Notes: generated from the letters alone by a model not told the origin. A stretch of 64,000 nucleotides of DNA from Natrinema salinisoli (GCF_020405205.1 NZ_CP084469.1:1240001-1304000); one strand, 5' to 3'. Numbered from the stretch's first letter, positions 1-9,290 are shown. Translations and numbers: made by a program.

Positions 1-239
1 TGACGAAGGACCCGGACGAGCGCGTTCCCTTCGGCGAACGCGAGGACAAGATCTCGACGGGATCGACCGTCGTGGACGAGGTCGCCGCGGCTGCCGGCGA
101 GGAGGGCGTTTACGTCGCGAACATGATCAACACGCTCATCATCGCACCGCCGCTGCCGATCACCGAATCCGACATCGACGAGGCCGTCGCGGCCCTCGAT
201 TCGGCCCTCGAGGTCTCCGACGCCGCGATGGACCGCTGA
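1..239 (+). CDS. Class III aminotransferase, C-terminal part (gene starts before the window)
   Basis: Reading from base 3 gives 78 uninterrupted residues ending in TGA at 237-239. They match the small C-terminal domain of PLP-dependent class III (omega) aminotransferases: a VYVANMINTLIIAPPLPIT strand, then a helix of the DIDEAVAALDSAL type. The same arrangement ends the complete aminotransferase that follows 89 bp downstream, so the two are probably neighbouring paralogues read in the same direction. The catalytic lysine and cofactor site lie outside the window, and the substrate cannot be inferred from this tail. Confidence 0.85.
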   Translation, partial: TKDPDERVPFGEREDKISTGSTVVDEVAAAAGEEGVYVANMINTLIIAPPLPITESDIDEAVAALDSALEVSDAAMDR

Positions 240-328
240 GAGGGAGCGAGAGCCGATCGTCCTCGAACGCGACCAACCCGACTACCCCGACCAAAACGAA
301 CGTATTCTGTTACTACATACCACAACCC

Positions 329-1654
329 ATGCTCGACGAATCAATCGAACCCGAGACCGACACTGACGCGAACATTCCCCACTGGTACGACCCGTCTTCG
401 ACGGCGATGACGATCACCGACGGCGACGGCACGCGCGTCGTCGACGACGAGGGAACGGAGTACCTCGACTTCGTTTCGCAGCTGTACTGCGTCAACGCAG
501 GGCACGGGAACCAGGCGATCGTGGACGCGATGACCGACCAGCTACAGGATATCCAGTACGTCTCGTCGGCGAAGCGGACGCCGGCCCGAACCGAACTGAG
601 CGACGACCTCGCCGCGGTCGCCCCCGACTCACTGTCGAGCGTATCGTTTTCCGTGTCGGGGAGCGAGGCGAACGAACTCGCGATGACGATCGCCCGCGAC
701 TACGCGGACGCGCCGAAGGTGCTGTCGCGCTGGCGGTCCTACCACGGCTCCACCTACGGTGCGGGGAGCATGACTGGCGATCCGGAAACGCGCGAGCCAC
801 TCGAGGCCCACGCGTCGACGACGGGCGCCGTGAAGTTCCTGCCGCCGATGTCATACGACTCGCCGTTCGACGCGGACACGCCCGCGGAACTCGCCGAAGC
901 CGCGGCCGACCACCTCGAGTTCGTCATCAAAAACGAGGGCCCGGACACGATCGCCGCAATCCTGACCGAGCCGATCGCCGGCACGAGCGGTGCGTACACG
1001 GCACCGCCCGGCTACTTCGAGCGGGTCCGGGAGCTCTGCGACGAGTACGATATCCTGCTAATCGTCGACGAAGTGATCACCGGCTTCGGCCGCTGCGGAG
1101 ACTGGTTCGGCATCCAGACGGAAGGTGTCGAGCCCGACATGCTGACCTTCGCGAAGGGAGTGACGAGCGCGTACGCGCCGCTCGCGGGCGCGATGATGCG
1201 ACCGGAGATCGCAGCGCACGTCCGAGCGGACGGCTTCGACATCGGACAGACGTTCGGCGGCCACCCGGTCGGCTGCGCCGCCGGCCTCGCCGCCCTCGAG
1301 GAGTACGCCGACGGACTGATCGAAAACGTACAGACCACGGAATCCGCGTTCGCCGAGGGCCTCTCGGCGCTCGAGCGCGACCACGACGTCGTCGCCGACG
1401 CGAGAGGGAGGGGGTTCCTCCGCGCCGTCGAATTCGCTGACCCAGAGACCGGCCAGCCGTTCCACGACCCGCGGGTCGACGAGGGAGACAACCCGGTACG
1501 GGACGTGATCGCCGAGGCGAGCGATCGCGGCGTGCTGTTCGGTGCCGGTCGTCCGGCGACGCAGCTCATGCTCGCACCCCCGCTGTGTACGACCGCCGAC
1601 GAAATCGAAACCGCGATCGACACGCTCGATTCGGCGATCGACGCCGTCTTCTGA
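329..1654 (+). CDS. Class III (omega-type) PLP-dependent aminotransferase
   Basis: This 441-residue protein has the full length of class III aminotransferases, which move an amino group from an amine or omega-amino acid to a keto acid in the cytoplasm. SGSEANE at about 110-116 binds the cofactor phosphate. TEPIAG at about 213-218 and the Asp in IVDEV at about 247 belong to the PLP site. Lys276 in TFAKGV is the expected Schiff-base lysine. TFGGHPVGCAA follows, as in the family. It ends 61 bp before an Lrp/AsnC regulator read in the same direction and is near an ornithine cyclodeaminase-family gene, which fits amino acid or amine catabolism. The exact substrate is not visible. Confidence 0.93.
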   Translation: MLDESIEPETDTDANIPHWYDPSSTAMTITDGDGTRVVDDEGTEYLDFVSQLYCVNAGHGNQAIVDAMTDQLQDIQYVSSAKRTPARTELSDDLAAVAPDSLSSVSFSVSGSEANELAMTIARDYADAPKVLSRWRSYHGSTYGAGSMTGDPETREPLEAHASTTGAVKFLPPMSYDSPFDADTPAELAEAAADHLEFVIKNEGPDTIAAILTEPIAGTSGAYTAPPGYFERVRELCDEYDILLIVDEVITGFGRCGDWFGIQTEGVEPDMLTFAKGVTSAYAPLAGAMMRPEIAAHVRADGFDIGQTFGGHPVGCAAGLAALEEYADGLIENVQTTESAFAEGLSALERDHDVVADARGRGFLRAVEFADPETGQPFHDPRVDEGDNPVRDVIAEASDRGVLFGAGRPATQLMLAPPLCTTADEIETAIDTLDSAIDAVF

Positions 1655-1715
1655 TCGATTCGGCTCGGTCCCGATAATATTGAACCTTATTACCCCGAAG
1701 TCAGTAGGAATTGCC

Positions 1716-2231
1716 ATGAACCACACCGACGCCACAACGAACCTCGACGAAAACGACCTCGACATCATCCGCGAGCTCGAGCAGAACGACGAGAAAAACC
1801 TCGAGGAACTCGCCGACGAACTCGACCTCTCGAAATCGGCGATCCACTACCGGCTGAACCAGTTGAAAGACAGCGGCGTGATACGGAACATCTCCGCGGA
1901 TATCGACCCCCACGCGCTCGGCATGTCGATGGTCATCATCACCGAGGTGTACGTCTCCCACGAGAGCGGCTACGCCGACGAGATCGGCGACGATCTGGCC
2001 GACCTCCCCGGCGTTCAACAGGTGTTCTATACGATGGGCGACGTCGACTTCATGGTCGTGTCTCGCGTCCAGAACCACGAACAGATGAACGAGCTGATCG
2101 ACGAGATCGTCGCCCTCGAGGGCGTCAACGAGACGTCGTCCCGATTCGTGATGCGCGAACTCAAGGACGGCAACCGGCTCCTGGAGACCATGTCCGAGGG
2201 AATGGTCAATCGGGTACTCGAGACCGAGTGA
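1716..2231 (+). CDS. Lrp/AsnC-family transcriptional regulator
   Basis: The 171-residue product has an N-terminal helix-turn-helix (about residues 10-58, with DLSKSAIHYRLNQL as recognition region) and a C-terminal RAM/AsnC ligand-binding domain (about 68-150, with the TMGDVDFMVV strand). Members bind amino acids or related small molecules and control nearby metabolic genes. The longer frame begins at 1542, but everything before this ATG overlaps the aminotransferase in another frame. AT-rich sequence with a TATTGAACCTTATT stretch lies just upstream, in keeping with a leaderless promoter. Its place between the aminotransferase and the ornithine cyclodeaminase-like gene suggests local control of both; this is inference. 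Confidence 0.9.
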   Translation: MNHTDATTNLDENDLDIIRELEQNDEKNLEELADELDLSKSAIHYRLNQLKDSGVIRNISADIDPHALGMSMVIITEVYVSHESGYADEIGDDLADLPGVQQVFYTMGDVDFMVVSRVQNHEQMNELIDEIVALEGVNETSSRFVMRELKDGNRLLETMSEGMVNRVLETE

Positions 2232-2337
2232 TCGGCCGCCCGTTTACACGGACAGGTTCCATCGGTGCCCGTCGCGTTCGCTTTCCGACTGCGATCGATC
2301 GGTTGTCTTTTTCTACCTCGCGTGTGTGTTGCTGCGT

Positions 2338-3342
2338 ATGACAGACACACTGTTTCTCACCAGTGACGAAGTCGAAGGGCTCGCAACGCCCGCCGAATAC
2401 GTCGCCGTCGTCCGGGACGGCTACCGTCAGCGCGGCGAGGGCGCACCGGCGCTGCCGCGACAGACGTTCCGTCGGGAGAACCCCGACGGGAAGCTGACGA
2501 ACTACTCGACTATCCTGCCCGAGACGGGCGCGATGGGTGGCTACATGTACACGTCCGGCTTTTCGGGGCCGAACGCGTGGTTCGTGACGCCGCTGTTCGA
2601 CGCCGAGAGCGGCGAACCCCTCGCGCTCATCGATGGCGCGAGCATGAACCCGTTCAAAACCGGGGCGGCTGGTGCCGTCGCCGTCGACGCGCTAGCCCGG
2701 GACGACGCGACCACGCTCGCCGTCATCGGCAGCGGCGCGCAGGCGCGCGGTCAACTCCACGCGACGGCGACCGTCCGCGATCTCGAGCAGGTCCGCGTCT
2801 TCTCGCCGACGCCCGAAAACAGGGAGACGTTCGCCGCGGAGTTCGACGATCACCTCGAGGCGTCCGTCGACGCGGTCGACTCGAGCGAGGCCGCCGTCTC
2901 GGGCGCGGATATCGTGATTACGGCGACGAAAGCGTCCGATCCGGTCTTCGACGGCGAGGACCTCGAGCCCGGCACGCACGTGACGGCGATGGGTCAGTAC
3001 ACTCCCGGTCGGCGCGAACTCGATACGACGACTATCGAGCGTGCGACGTACGTGCCCGACCTCCGCGATCGCGTGACGCAGGACGCGGGCTCGTTCCTGG
3101 CGGCCCTCGAGGCGGGCGTCGTCGACGAGGACCACGTCCACGCCGAACTCGGCGAAGTCGTGGCGGGGACCGAGCCCAGCCGGACGAGCGACGACGAGAT
3201 CACGGTCTTCGACAGCGGCGGCACGGGTATCGAGACGGTCGCTGCCGCCTACATGCTCTACGAAAAGGCGCGCGCGGACGGACTCGGGACGGAGTTCCCC
3301 ATCGCACCCGCGAGCGAGGCGCTGACCGGTCGACTTCCCTGA
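2338..3342 (+). CDS. Ornithine cyclodeaminase / mu-crystallin family NAD(P)-dependent enzyme
   Basis: The 334-residue protein matches the ornithine cyclodeaminase/alanine dehydrogenase family in length and motifs. NPFKTGAAGAVA (about 104-115) leads into a Rossmann nucleotide-binding loop, AVIGSGAQARGQ (about 128-139), and TAMGQYTPGRREL follows the second half of the Rossmann domain. Family members deaminate or reduce small amino or imino acids, for example ornithine to proline, alanine, or ketimines. The start at 2338 is chosen over an alternative four codons upstream because MTDTLFLTSDEV is the usual beginning. With the upstream aminotransferase and Lrp regulator it suggests amino-acid interconversion; the substrate is unknown. 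Confidence 0.88.
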   Translation: MTDTLFLTSDEVEGLATPAEYVAVVRDGYRQRGEGAPALPRQTFRRENPDGKLTNYSTILPETGAMGGYMYTSGFSGPNAWFVTPLFDAESGEPLALIDGASMNPFKTGAAGAVAVDALARDDATTLAVIGSGAQARGQLHATATVRDLEQVRVFSPTPENRETFAAEFDDHLEASVDAVDSSEAAVSGADIVITATKASDPVFDGEDLEPGTHVTAMGQYTPGRRELDTTTIERATYVPDLRDRVTQDAGSFLAALEAGVVDEDHVHAELGEVVAGTEPSRTSDDEITVFDSGGTGIETVAAAYMLYEKARADGLGTEFPIAPASEALTGRLP

Positions 3343-3399
3343 GAACGTCGCAACTGGAGGTTCTCCTGTTCTCGTCTCCGAACGACCCCGAGCGGCGCG

Positions 3400-3810
3400 T
3401 CAGCCGTCCTCGGGGACGAACACCGGGATCGCGATCTCTGCATCGTCGACGTCGCGGAACTCGACCGCGACGCGCGTTCCGATCTCGACTGCTGACGGAT
3501 CGGCGTCGACGTTCGTCATCAGCCGCGGCCCCTCTTCGAGTTCCACGTACGCGAGGACGAGCGGGAGGTCGTCGTCCGGCCACCCGCTCATCGTTCGGGC
3601 GGTCGAGTACGAGTACACCTCGCCGCGGCCCGACGCCTCGCGCCACTCGACGCGCTCGCTGAAGCAGTCGGGGCACAGCGAGCGCGGATAGTGGTAGACG
3701 AGCCCGCAGTCCTGGCACTCACGGACGAGGAGCTCCCCCTGCGCGGCGGCCGTCCAGTACCGCTCCGTCTCCGGGGTCACGTCCGGGACGGGACGCGGAT
3801 CCCAGCTCAT
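3400..3810 (-). CDS. DUF35 zinc-ribbon/OB-fold protein, partner of thiolase-like enzyme
   Basis: The 136-residue protein begins with a rubredoxin-like zinc ribbon (Cys32, Cys35, Cys46, Cys49) followed by an OB-fold domain with the RGEVYSYS and EEGPRLMTNV strands typical of DUF35. Such proteins form complexes with thiolase-like enzymes and are thought to bind acyl-CoA or complete the active site; ChsH2-type DUF35 domains do this for the Ltp2 steroid aldolase. Its ATG overlaps the stop of the upstream thiolase-like gene by 4 bp, so the two are translationally coupled. The start at 3810 is set by this overlap. Confidence 0.9.
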   Translation of the reverse strand: MSWDPRPVPDVTPETERYWTAAAQGELLVRECQDCGLVYHYPRSLCPDCFSERVEWREASGRGEVYSYSTARTMSGWPDDDLPLVLAYVELEEGPRLMTNVDADPSAVEIGTRVAVEFRDVDDAEIAIPVFVPEDG

Positions 3811-4982
3811 CGGTCTTCCCTCCCCAGAACGACGGTCGCCGCGCCGTGGCGAGTGCCGATGCTCCCGCCCGTTCCGTGGGCCAGCGCGACGTCGGCGTCG
3901 ACCTGCACCTCCGGATTGGCTTCGTTTCGGAGCTGGCGAACCGCTTCGATGACCTTCGTCATGCCGCCGCGGTTCGCGGGGTGGTTCGAACACAGGCCGC
4001 CGCCGTCGGTGTTGAACGGGAGGTCGCCGTCGGGCGCGCGGAGCGTTCCGCCCTCGACGAACGATCCGCCCTCGCCTTTCTCGCAGAAGCCGAGGTCCTC
4101 GATGGCCTCGAGCACCGTTATCGTAAACGAGTCGTAGATCGACGCGTAGTCGACGTCTTCGGGACCCAGGCCGGCTTCCGCGAAGGCGCGCGAGCCGGAT
4201 CGGTCGGCGGCGGTCTTCGTGAGGTCGATCCGACCGGCGTCGTGGTGACCGATCGACTCGCCGAAGCCGAGGAGTTCGACGCACTCCCGGTCCAGGTTCG
4301 ATCGGACGTCTTCGGAGACGACGACCAGCGCACCGCCGCCGTCCGAGATGACACAGCAGTCGAGGAGGTGAAGCGGGTCGGCGACCACCCGCGACTCGAC
4401 GACGTCCTCGACGGTCACCGGCTCCCGGTACATCGCGTGCTCGTTGTACTGGGCGTGGTGGGAGGCCGCAGCGCGGATCTCCGCGAGCTGTTCGCTCGTC
4501 GTCCCGTGCTCGTGCATGTGCCGCTGTGCGGCCATGCCGTACATGCTCACGTTTGTGGCCCCGTAGATCCGCTCGAAACTGTCCTGGACGGTTCGCAGGT
4601 CTCGAGCCCCGGAGCCGGTCGCCTGCCCGTGTGACCGCGGGCGACCGGCAAGGGTAACGAGCGCGACGTCGCACCGACCGTCGCGAATCGCGCTCGCGGC
4701 GTGCCCGACGTGGCTGACGTACGACGACCCACCGAAGTCCGTCGTATCGGCGTACGACGGCTCGAGACCGAGATAGTCGGCCATGATCAGCGGCGGCAGT
4801 CCCGACTCGTACTCCGGGACGCCGGCCGTGAAGAAGCCGTCCACGTCGCCCTTCTCGAGGGTCGCGTCCTCGAGTGCGCCCTTCGCGACCTCCGCGTGCA
4901 ACTGCATCGTCGACTTGTCCGGTGCCTCTCTCGTGGGGTGTTCGAACGCCCCGGCGATGTACACTGGCTCTGTTCCTGCCAT
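3807..4982 (-). CDS. Thiolase-like protein of the SCP-x/Ltp2 type, nucleophilic cysteine absent
   Basis: This 391-residue protein has the two-lobed thiolase fold of the SCP-x group (start MAGTEPVYIAGAF; later GLGPEDVDYASIYDSFT and GGGLCSNHPANRGGM). Where thiolases carry the acyl-accepting Cys before an SG motif, the matching stretch is DFGGSSYVSHVGHAASAI with no cysteine. The C-terminal Cys-GG motif is replaced by AHGTGGSIG. In the family, loss of these cysteines and tight linkage to DUF35 are hallmarks of Ltp2-type retro-aldolases that release acyl-CoA side chains. I therefore infer an aldolase-like or other C-C lyase role rather than a true thiolase. It overlaps the DUF35 gene by 4 bp. Confidence 0.85.
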   Translation of the reverse strand: MAGTEPVYIAGAFEHPTREAPDKSTMQLHAEVAKGALEDATLEKGDVDGFFTAGVPEYESGLPPLIMADYLGLEPSYADTTDFGGSSYVSHVGHAASAIRDGRCDVALVTLAGRPRSHGQATGSGARDLRTVQDSFERIYGATNVSMYGMAAQRHMHEHGTTSEQLAEIRAAASHHAQYNEHAMYREPVTVEDVVESRVVADPLHLLDCCVISDGGGALVVVSEDVRSNLDRECVELLGFGESIGHHDAGRIDLTKTAADRSGSRAFAEAGLGPEDVDYASIYDSFTITVLEAIEDLGFCEKGEGGSFVEGGTLRAPDGDLPFNTDGGGLCSNHPANRGGMTKVIEAVRQLRNEANPEVQVDADVALAHGTGGSIGTRHGAATVVLGREDR

Positions 4983-5121
4983 TAGATATCAATTCACAAG
5001 CGACCCCGTAAGCGTTGGTGGTTCTCCGCACGGATCGGCGACGCCCTCGGACGGAACGATGGCTTGCCGATTTCGCAGCGACGACCAGTGTAGCGTCCGA
5101 AAACGGGACGCCTGTGTCGGT

Positions 5122-6318
5122 TCAGTAGAACGTTCCGCCGTTCTTCGCCTTCCGGACGAGGAGGTCGCAGGGGAGCGTCTCCGCGAGCTTGTTAGTGTCC
5201 TCGTGGCGGCTCGCCACCTCGGTCAGTTTCTGCAGGATGACGTCGGCTCCGACCTCGTCTGCCTTCTCGAGGGGTCCCGTCGGCCAGTTGCCGCCGAGTC
5301 GAGCCCCGGTGTCGATATCCTCGACGCTCGCGACGCCGTTTTCGACCATCTTGGCGGCCTCGTTGACGATCGGTGCCCACACCAACAGCGTGTCGAAGCC
5401 CTGGCCGGCGTCGACCGAAATCTGCGGTTCGTCGCGCTCGTCGTACTCGTAGTACCCCGCGTCGGCCTTCCGGCCGTACCGCCCCTTCTCGTAGAGCTGG
5501 TGGAGGATCGGGCAGACTTCCGTGTCGTAGGACATCGGCCGGTCGTCCTCGAGGTGATCGCCCTCGCCCTCGACGCGGAGCTGGATGCCCCCGGTGAAGT
5601 CGGCGAGTTCGAACGGCCCCATCGGGAACCCCTCCGCGTATTTCATCGCCGAGTCGATCTCCTCGAAGGAGTGTTCGCCCCGATAGGCCATCCACGCCGG
5701 TCCTTCGCCGTAGGGTCGCATGAGCCGGTTGACGATGAACGAGGGAACGTCGACCTTGCAGCGGATCGGCGTCTTACCGAACGAATCGACGAGCGACTCC
5801 GCGGTATCGGCCACGCTGTCGGGCGTGTGCTCGGTCATGATGACCTCCACGAGTTCCATCAGCATCGGCGGATTGAACCAGTGCGTGCCGATGACCCGTT
5901 CGGGGTCGGTGGTCGACTCGGCGAGTTCGGTGATGTTGAGCCCCGACGTGTTCGTCGCGAGGATGGCGTCGTCGCGGGCCGCCGCGTCCAGATCCGCGAA
6001 GATGTCCTGCTTGACGGCCTGCTGTTCGACCGCCGCTTCGGTGACGAACTCCGCGTCGTCGACCGCCTCGTCGAACTCCGTCGTGAAGGTGAGCGACTCG
6101 AGCGCCGCCTCCGTCTCCCGCTCGGTCGCGTCGTCGTTTTCGACTGCCTTCCCGTAGGACCACTCTATCTCGTCTTTCGCTTCCTCGAGTTGCGATTCGT
6201 CGATGTCGGTGACGTACGTCTCGTACCCCGCGAGGGCTGCGACGGCGCCGATGCCGCGTCCCATCTGTCCCGCACCGACAACTGCGACGGTTTCGATGTC
6301 GTCGATAGTCACGACCAT
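5122..6318 (-). CDS. 3-hydroxyacyl-CoA dehydrogenase, NAD-dependent
   Basis: The product (398 residues from this ATG) oxidises 3-hydroxyacyl-CoA to 3-ketoacyl-CoA in beta-oxidation. The Rossmann loop VAVVGAGQMGRGIG is close to the N-terminus, ATNTSGLNITELAE follows, and THWFNPPMLMELVEVI carries the catalytic His and downstream helix. Two all-helical C-terminal domains (SFIVNRLMRPYGEGPAW; second copy near DTGARLGGNWPTGPLEKAD) give a doubled 3HCDH layout longer than the classical short enzyme. An ATG nine codons further upstream (6345) is possible; this one has a purine-rich GAGGGAG stretch before it and a TATA-like element about 27 bp upstream. It is likely to serve the same acyl-CoA pathway as the adjacent genes. 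Confidence 0.92.
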   Translation of the reverse strand: MVVTIDDIETVAVVGAGQMGRGIGAVAALAGYETYVTDIDESQLEEAKDEIEWSYGKAVENDDATERETEAALESLTFTTEFDEAVDDAEFVTEAAVEQQAVKQDIFADLDAAARDDAILATNTSGLNITELAESTTDPERVIGTHWFNPPMLMELVEVIMTEHTPDSVADTAESLVDSFGKTPIRCKVDVPSFIVNRLMRPYGEGPAWMAYRGEHSFEEIDSAMKYAEGFPMGPFELADFTGGIQLRVEGEGDHLEDDRPMSYDTEVCPILHQLYEKGRYGRKADAGYYEYDERDEPQISVDAGQGFDTLLVWAPIVNEAAKMVENGVASVEDIDTGARLGGNWPTGPLEKADEVGADVILQKLTEVASRHEDTNKLAETLPCDLLVRKAKNGGTFY

Positions 6319-6476
6319 GTCTCCCTCATTGCTCGAGTTCGTCATAAACGTCGGTGATAGTATTGCTCCAGTCTCGATCCGGGCGATCCGTCGACAGCGA
6401 GTTCTCGAGTCGCGATGCGGCGCGACCTGCTCCAGCGACCTGCGGTTTGATTAGCCGCGCCTCCCCATAGCGGTGT

Positions 6477-6911
6477 ATGTCATCAACCGACATACGGGAA
6501 CTGACGACGGAGAGCGAGCGTCGAGAGGCGTTTCCAGTCCTCGTCCAGCTCCGCGATCACCTCGACGCCGAGTCCTATCTCGCCTTGTTCGAGGAGATGC
6601 GCGAGGAGGGGTATCGAATGTTCGCGCGCTACGTCGACGACGAACCGGTCGCGGTCGCCGGCGTGAAGATCGCGACGAACTTCTACCTCGGCCGGCACGT
6701 CTACGTCTACGACCTCGTGACTGACGAGGACCACCGGTCGGAGGGGTACGGTCAACAGCTCCTCGAGTTCGTTCACGACTGGGCTGCGGAGAACGACTGC
6801 GAGGCGGTCGAACTCGAGTCGGGGCAGTGGCGCGAGGACGCCCACCGGTTTTACACGGAGAAGATGGGCTACGAGGAGTACTGTACGTCGTTCGTTCATC
6901 ATCTGGCGTAA
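6477..6911 (+). CDS. GNAT-family N-acetyltransferase
   Basis: The 144-residue protein has the GCN5-related acetyltransferase fold. VYVYDLVTDEDHRSEGYGQQLLEFV (from about residue 75) contains the motif-A strand and the R/Q-x-x-G-x-G/A pyrophosphate-binding loop for acetyl-CoA, and AHRFYTEKMGYEEY is the usual motif-B end. It transfers an acetyl group from acetyl-CoA to an amine; the acceptor cannot be told from sequence. It stands alone, divergent from the 3-hydroxyacyl-CoA dehydrogenase gene. The ATG at 6477 is the first in frame and begins MSSTDIRELT. Confidence 0.9.
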   Translation: MSSTDIRELTTESERREAFPVLVQLRDHLDAESYLALFEEMREEGYRMFARYVDDEPVAVAGVKIATNFYLGRHVYVYDLVTDEDHRSEGYGQQLLEFVHDWAAENDCEAVELESGQWREDAHRFYTEKMGYEEYCTSFVHHLA

Positions 6912-6974
6912 GGAGCCGTTCGCCCGGCGAGCGGGAACCACACGTCTCAGCGGTCGCCCACCGGCGGCGCCGGA

Positions 6975-8231
6975 TCAGCGGGACTGCGAGCGGTCGGCCG
7001 CCGCGGGAGACTCGGGAGCCACGCTCGAGAGGAGGAGTCCGAGTACGGTCAGCGCGGTCGCGTAGGCGAAGGCGGCCAGGTAGCCGCCGGTCCAGTCGAT
7101 GAGTGCGCCGGTAATCAGGGGTGCCGAAAACGCCCCCGAAATGCCCGCCGACGTGACGAACGCGAGCGCAGTGCCCGAGATATTCGTCTCGACGACCTCC
7201 TGGACGTAGCTGTAGACGACGCCGAACGTGAGCTGGATGACGAAGCCGGCGGCGACCAGCGCCGCGACGATGACGGCGAGACGCCGCGTCCACCCGATGA
7301 GGACGACCAGCGGCACCGAGACGAGAAACGACGCCTGGAGCAGGGGAACGCGGCGCTGGCCCAGAAGGCGATCCGAAATGAGGCCGCCGCCGGCCCGGGA
7401 CAGCACGCCCATCGCCGGGAACGCTGCGGTCAACAACCCACTGAGGCCCGCCGAGAGGGCGAACTCGTTCCCGAGATACGTGGGCATCCAGCTGTTCATG
7501 AACAGGTAGTACGAGTAGGCGGCGAACGCCATCGCGGAGCCGTACCACACGACTCGATGGCCCAGCACCGACGTGAAATTCGACCGCATCGACGCGGTGT
7601 TCGTCACGGGATCGACCTCGATGCGGCGGACCGACAGGGAGATCACGCCGATCACGAGGCCAGCGACGACGCTCATCACGAGGAAATTCGCGGGCCAGCC
7701 GGCTCGCGCCGTGACGATCGGTCCGAAGAGCTGCCCGAGCGCGAATCCGGCCGGGGCGCTCGTGACGTAGAACCCGATCGCGGTCCCTCGATTGGCACCG
7801 GACACGGCGCCCCCGATGAGGTTCGTCGACGCCGTCCAGATCACGCCCACCGCGACGCCCGCTAGCAGCCGCGACGCCAGCAAGGGGTAGAACGTTCCTC
7901 GACGGCCGGCCCACCAACTCCAGATCCCCGCCGCGATGAGCACCGCGGTTCCGACGACGATCATTCGATACTCCCCCAATCTGTCGATCCAGACGCCGAG
8001 CGCGAAATTCGTGAGCGCCCAGGTCCCCGGTACCGCGCTCACCAGCCAGACCGCCACGGCCGGCGTCACCGCGAGATCGTCGGCGACCTGCGAGAGGACG
8101 CTCGCGGGTGCCATCACGTAGTAGTGAGCCGCTGCGGTCAGCAGCCACGTTCCGAGGAGACAGCCGACGAACGCTCGTTCGGCGATCAGTACCCGACCGG
8201 CGGCTCCCAACCGACTCTCCGTCACGCCCAT
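6975..8231 (-). CDS. Major facilitator superfamily transporter
   Basis: This 418-residue protein has about twelve hydrophobic membrane segments in two six-helix halves. The typical MFS loop after helix 2, GVWIDRLGEYRMIVVG, corresponds to G-x-x-x-D-R-x-G-R-R. GPIVTARAGWPANFLVM and GGLISDRLLGQRRVP mark the second half. It is probably a carrier for an organic acid used by the surrounding catabolic genes. The first ATG (MGVTESRLGA) is used. It is convergent with the GNAT gene and read in the same direction as the LLM oxidoreductase upstream. Confidence 0.9.
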   Translation of the reverse strand: MGVTESRLGAAGRVLIAERAFVGCLLGTWLLTAAAHYYVMAPASVLSQVADDLAVTPAVAVWLVSAVPGTWALTNFALGVWIDRLGEYRMIVVGTAVLIAAGIWSWWAGRRGTFYPLLASRLLAGVAVGVIWTASTNLIGGAVSGANRGTAIGFYVTSAPAGFALGQLFGPIVTARAGWPANFLVMSVVAGLVIGVISLSVRRIEVDPVTNTASMRSNFTSVLGHRVVWYGSAMAFAAYSYYLFMNSWMPTYLGNEFALSAGLSGLLTAAFPAMGVLSRAGGGLISDRLLGQRRVPLLQASFLVSVPLVVLIGWTRRLAVIVAALVAAGFVIQLTFGVVYSYVQEVVETNISGTALAFVTSAGISGAFSAPLITGALIDWTGGYLAAFAYATALTVLGLLLSSVAPESPAAADRSQSR

Positions 8232-8315
8232 ATCGGGACATCAAATTCAGGGGTGATAAAGATTCGAATTTCTTCGGCGCGGGGACGATTCGCCGGTCCC
8301 TCGAGACGATGCGTC

Positions 8316-9290
8316 TCAGCCGACGATATCCGCGAACCGCTGTAACTGCTCGCGCTGGTCGGTCGCCGTGAACCGCGTGACGAATCTCTCCACGCCGGCG
8401 TCGGCGTAGCGCTCGAGGTGTGCCGCGACGACCGACGGCGGGCCGAACGCCCCGCGCCCCCGGATATCGTCGTCGCTCAGCTCGCCCCAGGAGGGGTAGT
8501 ACCGATCGAGGAAGTCCCGCGCCTGCTCGATCGCCTCGGCTTCGGTCTCCGCGATCACCACGTCCTGGTAGTAGGCGGCGTCGAAGCCGGTGGCGTCGCG
8601 GCCGGCGTCGTCGACGATCTCGCGCGCCCGGTCGAGGCCGCCCTCGTACATCTCGGGCGACATCCCGATCGGGAGCCAGCCGTCGCCGCGGTCGGCGATG
8701 CGGTCCCGTATCTGCCGCGGGAAGCCGTCCCGGGGGTCGAACGTCGCCGATGCGATGTAGACCGGCGGGGACCCCCCGGACGGCCGGATTCCGATGTCGG
8801 CGTCGGTGAGGTCGAAGAACTCGCCGTCCGCGGAGACGGGCTCGTCGCCCCAGAGTCCCTCGAGAATCTCGAGCCCCTCGTCGAGCAGCGCCCCCCGCCG
8901 CTCGTAGGGAACGTCGAGCTGCTCGTGTTCGGTCTCGACCCCGCCGCCGACGCCGACACCGACGCCGAGAGCGAGGCGGCCGCCGCTGACCTGATCGACC
9001 GTCGCGGTCTGGTGGGCGACGTGGACCGGATGCCGGAGCTGGGGAAGGTAGACGCCCGTGCCGAGGGTGACAGACTCCGTCGCGCCCGCGACCCCAGCTA
9101 GCGTCGAAAGGGGTTCGAGCCGGGGCTTCGCCAGCACGCTGTCGCCGGCCCAGACGCCGTCGAAACCAAGCGATTCGGCCCGGCGGGCGAGGCCGATCAC
9201 TTCCGACTGGACGCGGGCGGTCTGCTCGAGGGAGTCGTCGGCGGACAGGACGACGCCGCGGGTCGGCAGGACGAATCCGTGTGACACCAT
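8316..9290 (-). CDS. LLM-class flavin/F420-dependent oxidoreductase
   Basis: The 324-residue protein is a luciferase-like monooxygenase-fold (TIM barrel) protein. Evidence includes ARRAESLGFDGVWAGDSVLA near residue 35-55, ESVTLGTGVYLPQLRHPVHVAHQTATVD, and SGGRLALGVGVG, which matches the GR-x-x-L-G-x-G segment of the family. In archaea such enzymes commonly use coenzyme F420 to move hydride; the substrate varies widely. The start at 9290 (MVSHGFVLPTRG) is the only ATG placed sensibly; the longer open frame upstream is antisense to the enolase-family gene. It is divergent from that gene across a 102-bp gap that holds a palindrome. Confidence 0.88.
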   Translation of the reverse strand: MVSHGFVLPTRGVVLSADDSLEQTARVQSEVIGLARRAESLGFDGVWAGDSVLAKPRLEPLSTLAGVAGATESVTLGTGVYLPQLRHPVHVAHQTATVDQVSGGRLALGVGVGVGGGVETEHEQLDVPYERRGALLDEGLEILEGLWGDEPVSADGEFFDLTDADIGIRPSGGSPPVYIASATFDPRDGFPRQIRDRIADRGDGWLPIGMSPEMYEGGLDRAREIVDDAGRDATGFDAAYYQDVVIAETEAEAIEQARDFLDRYYPSWGELSDDDIRGRGAFGPPSVVAAHLERYADAGVERFVTRFTATDQREQLQRFADIVG

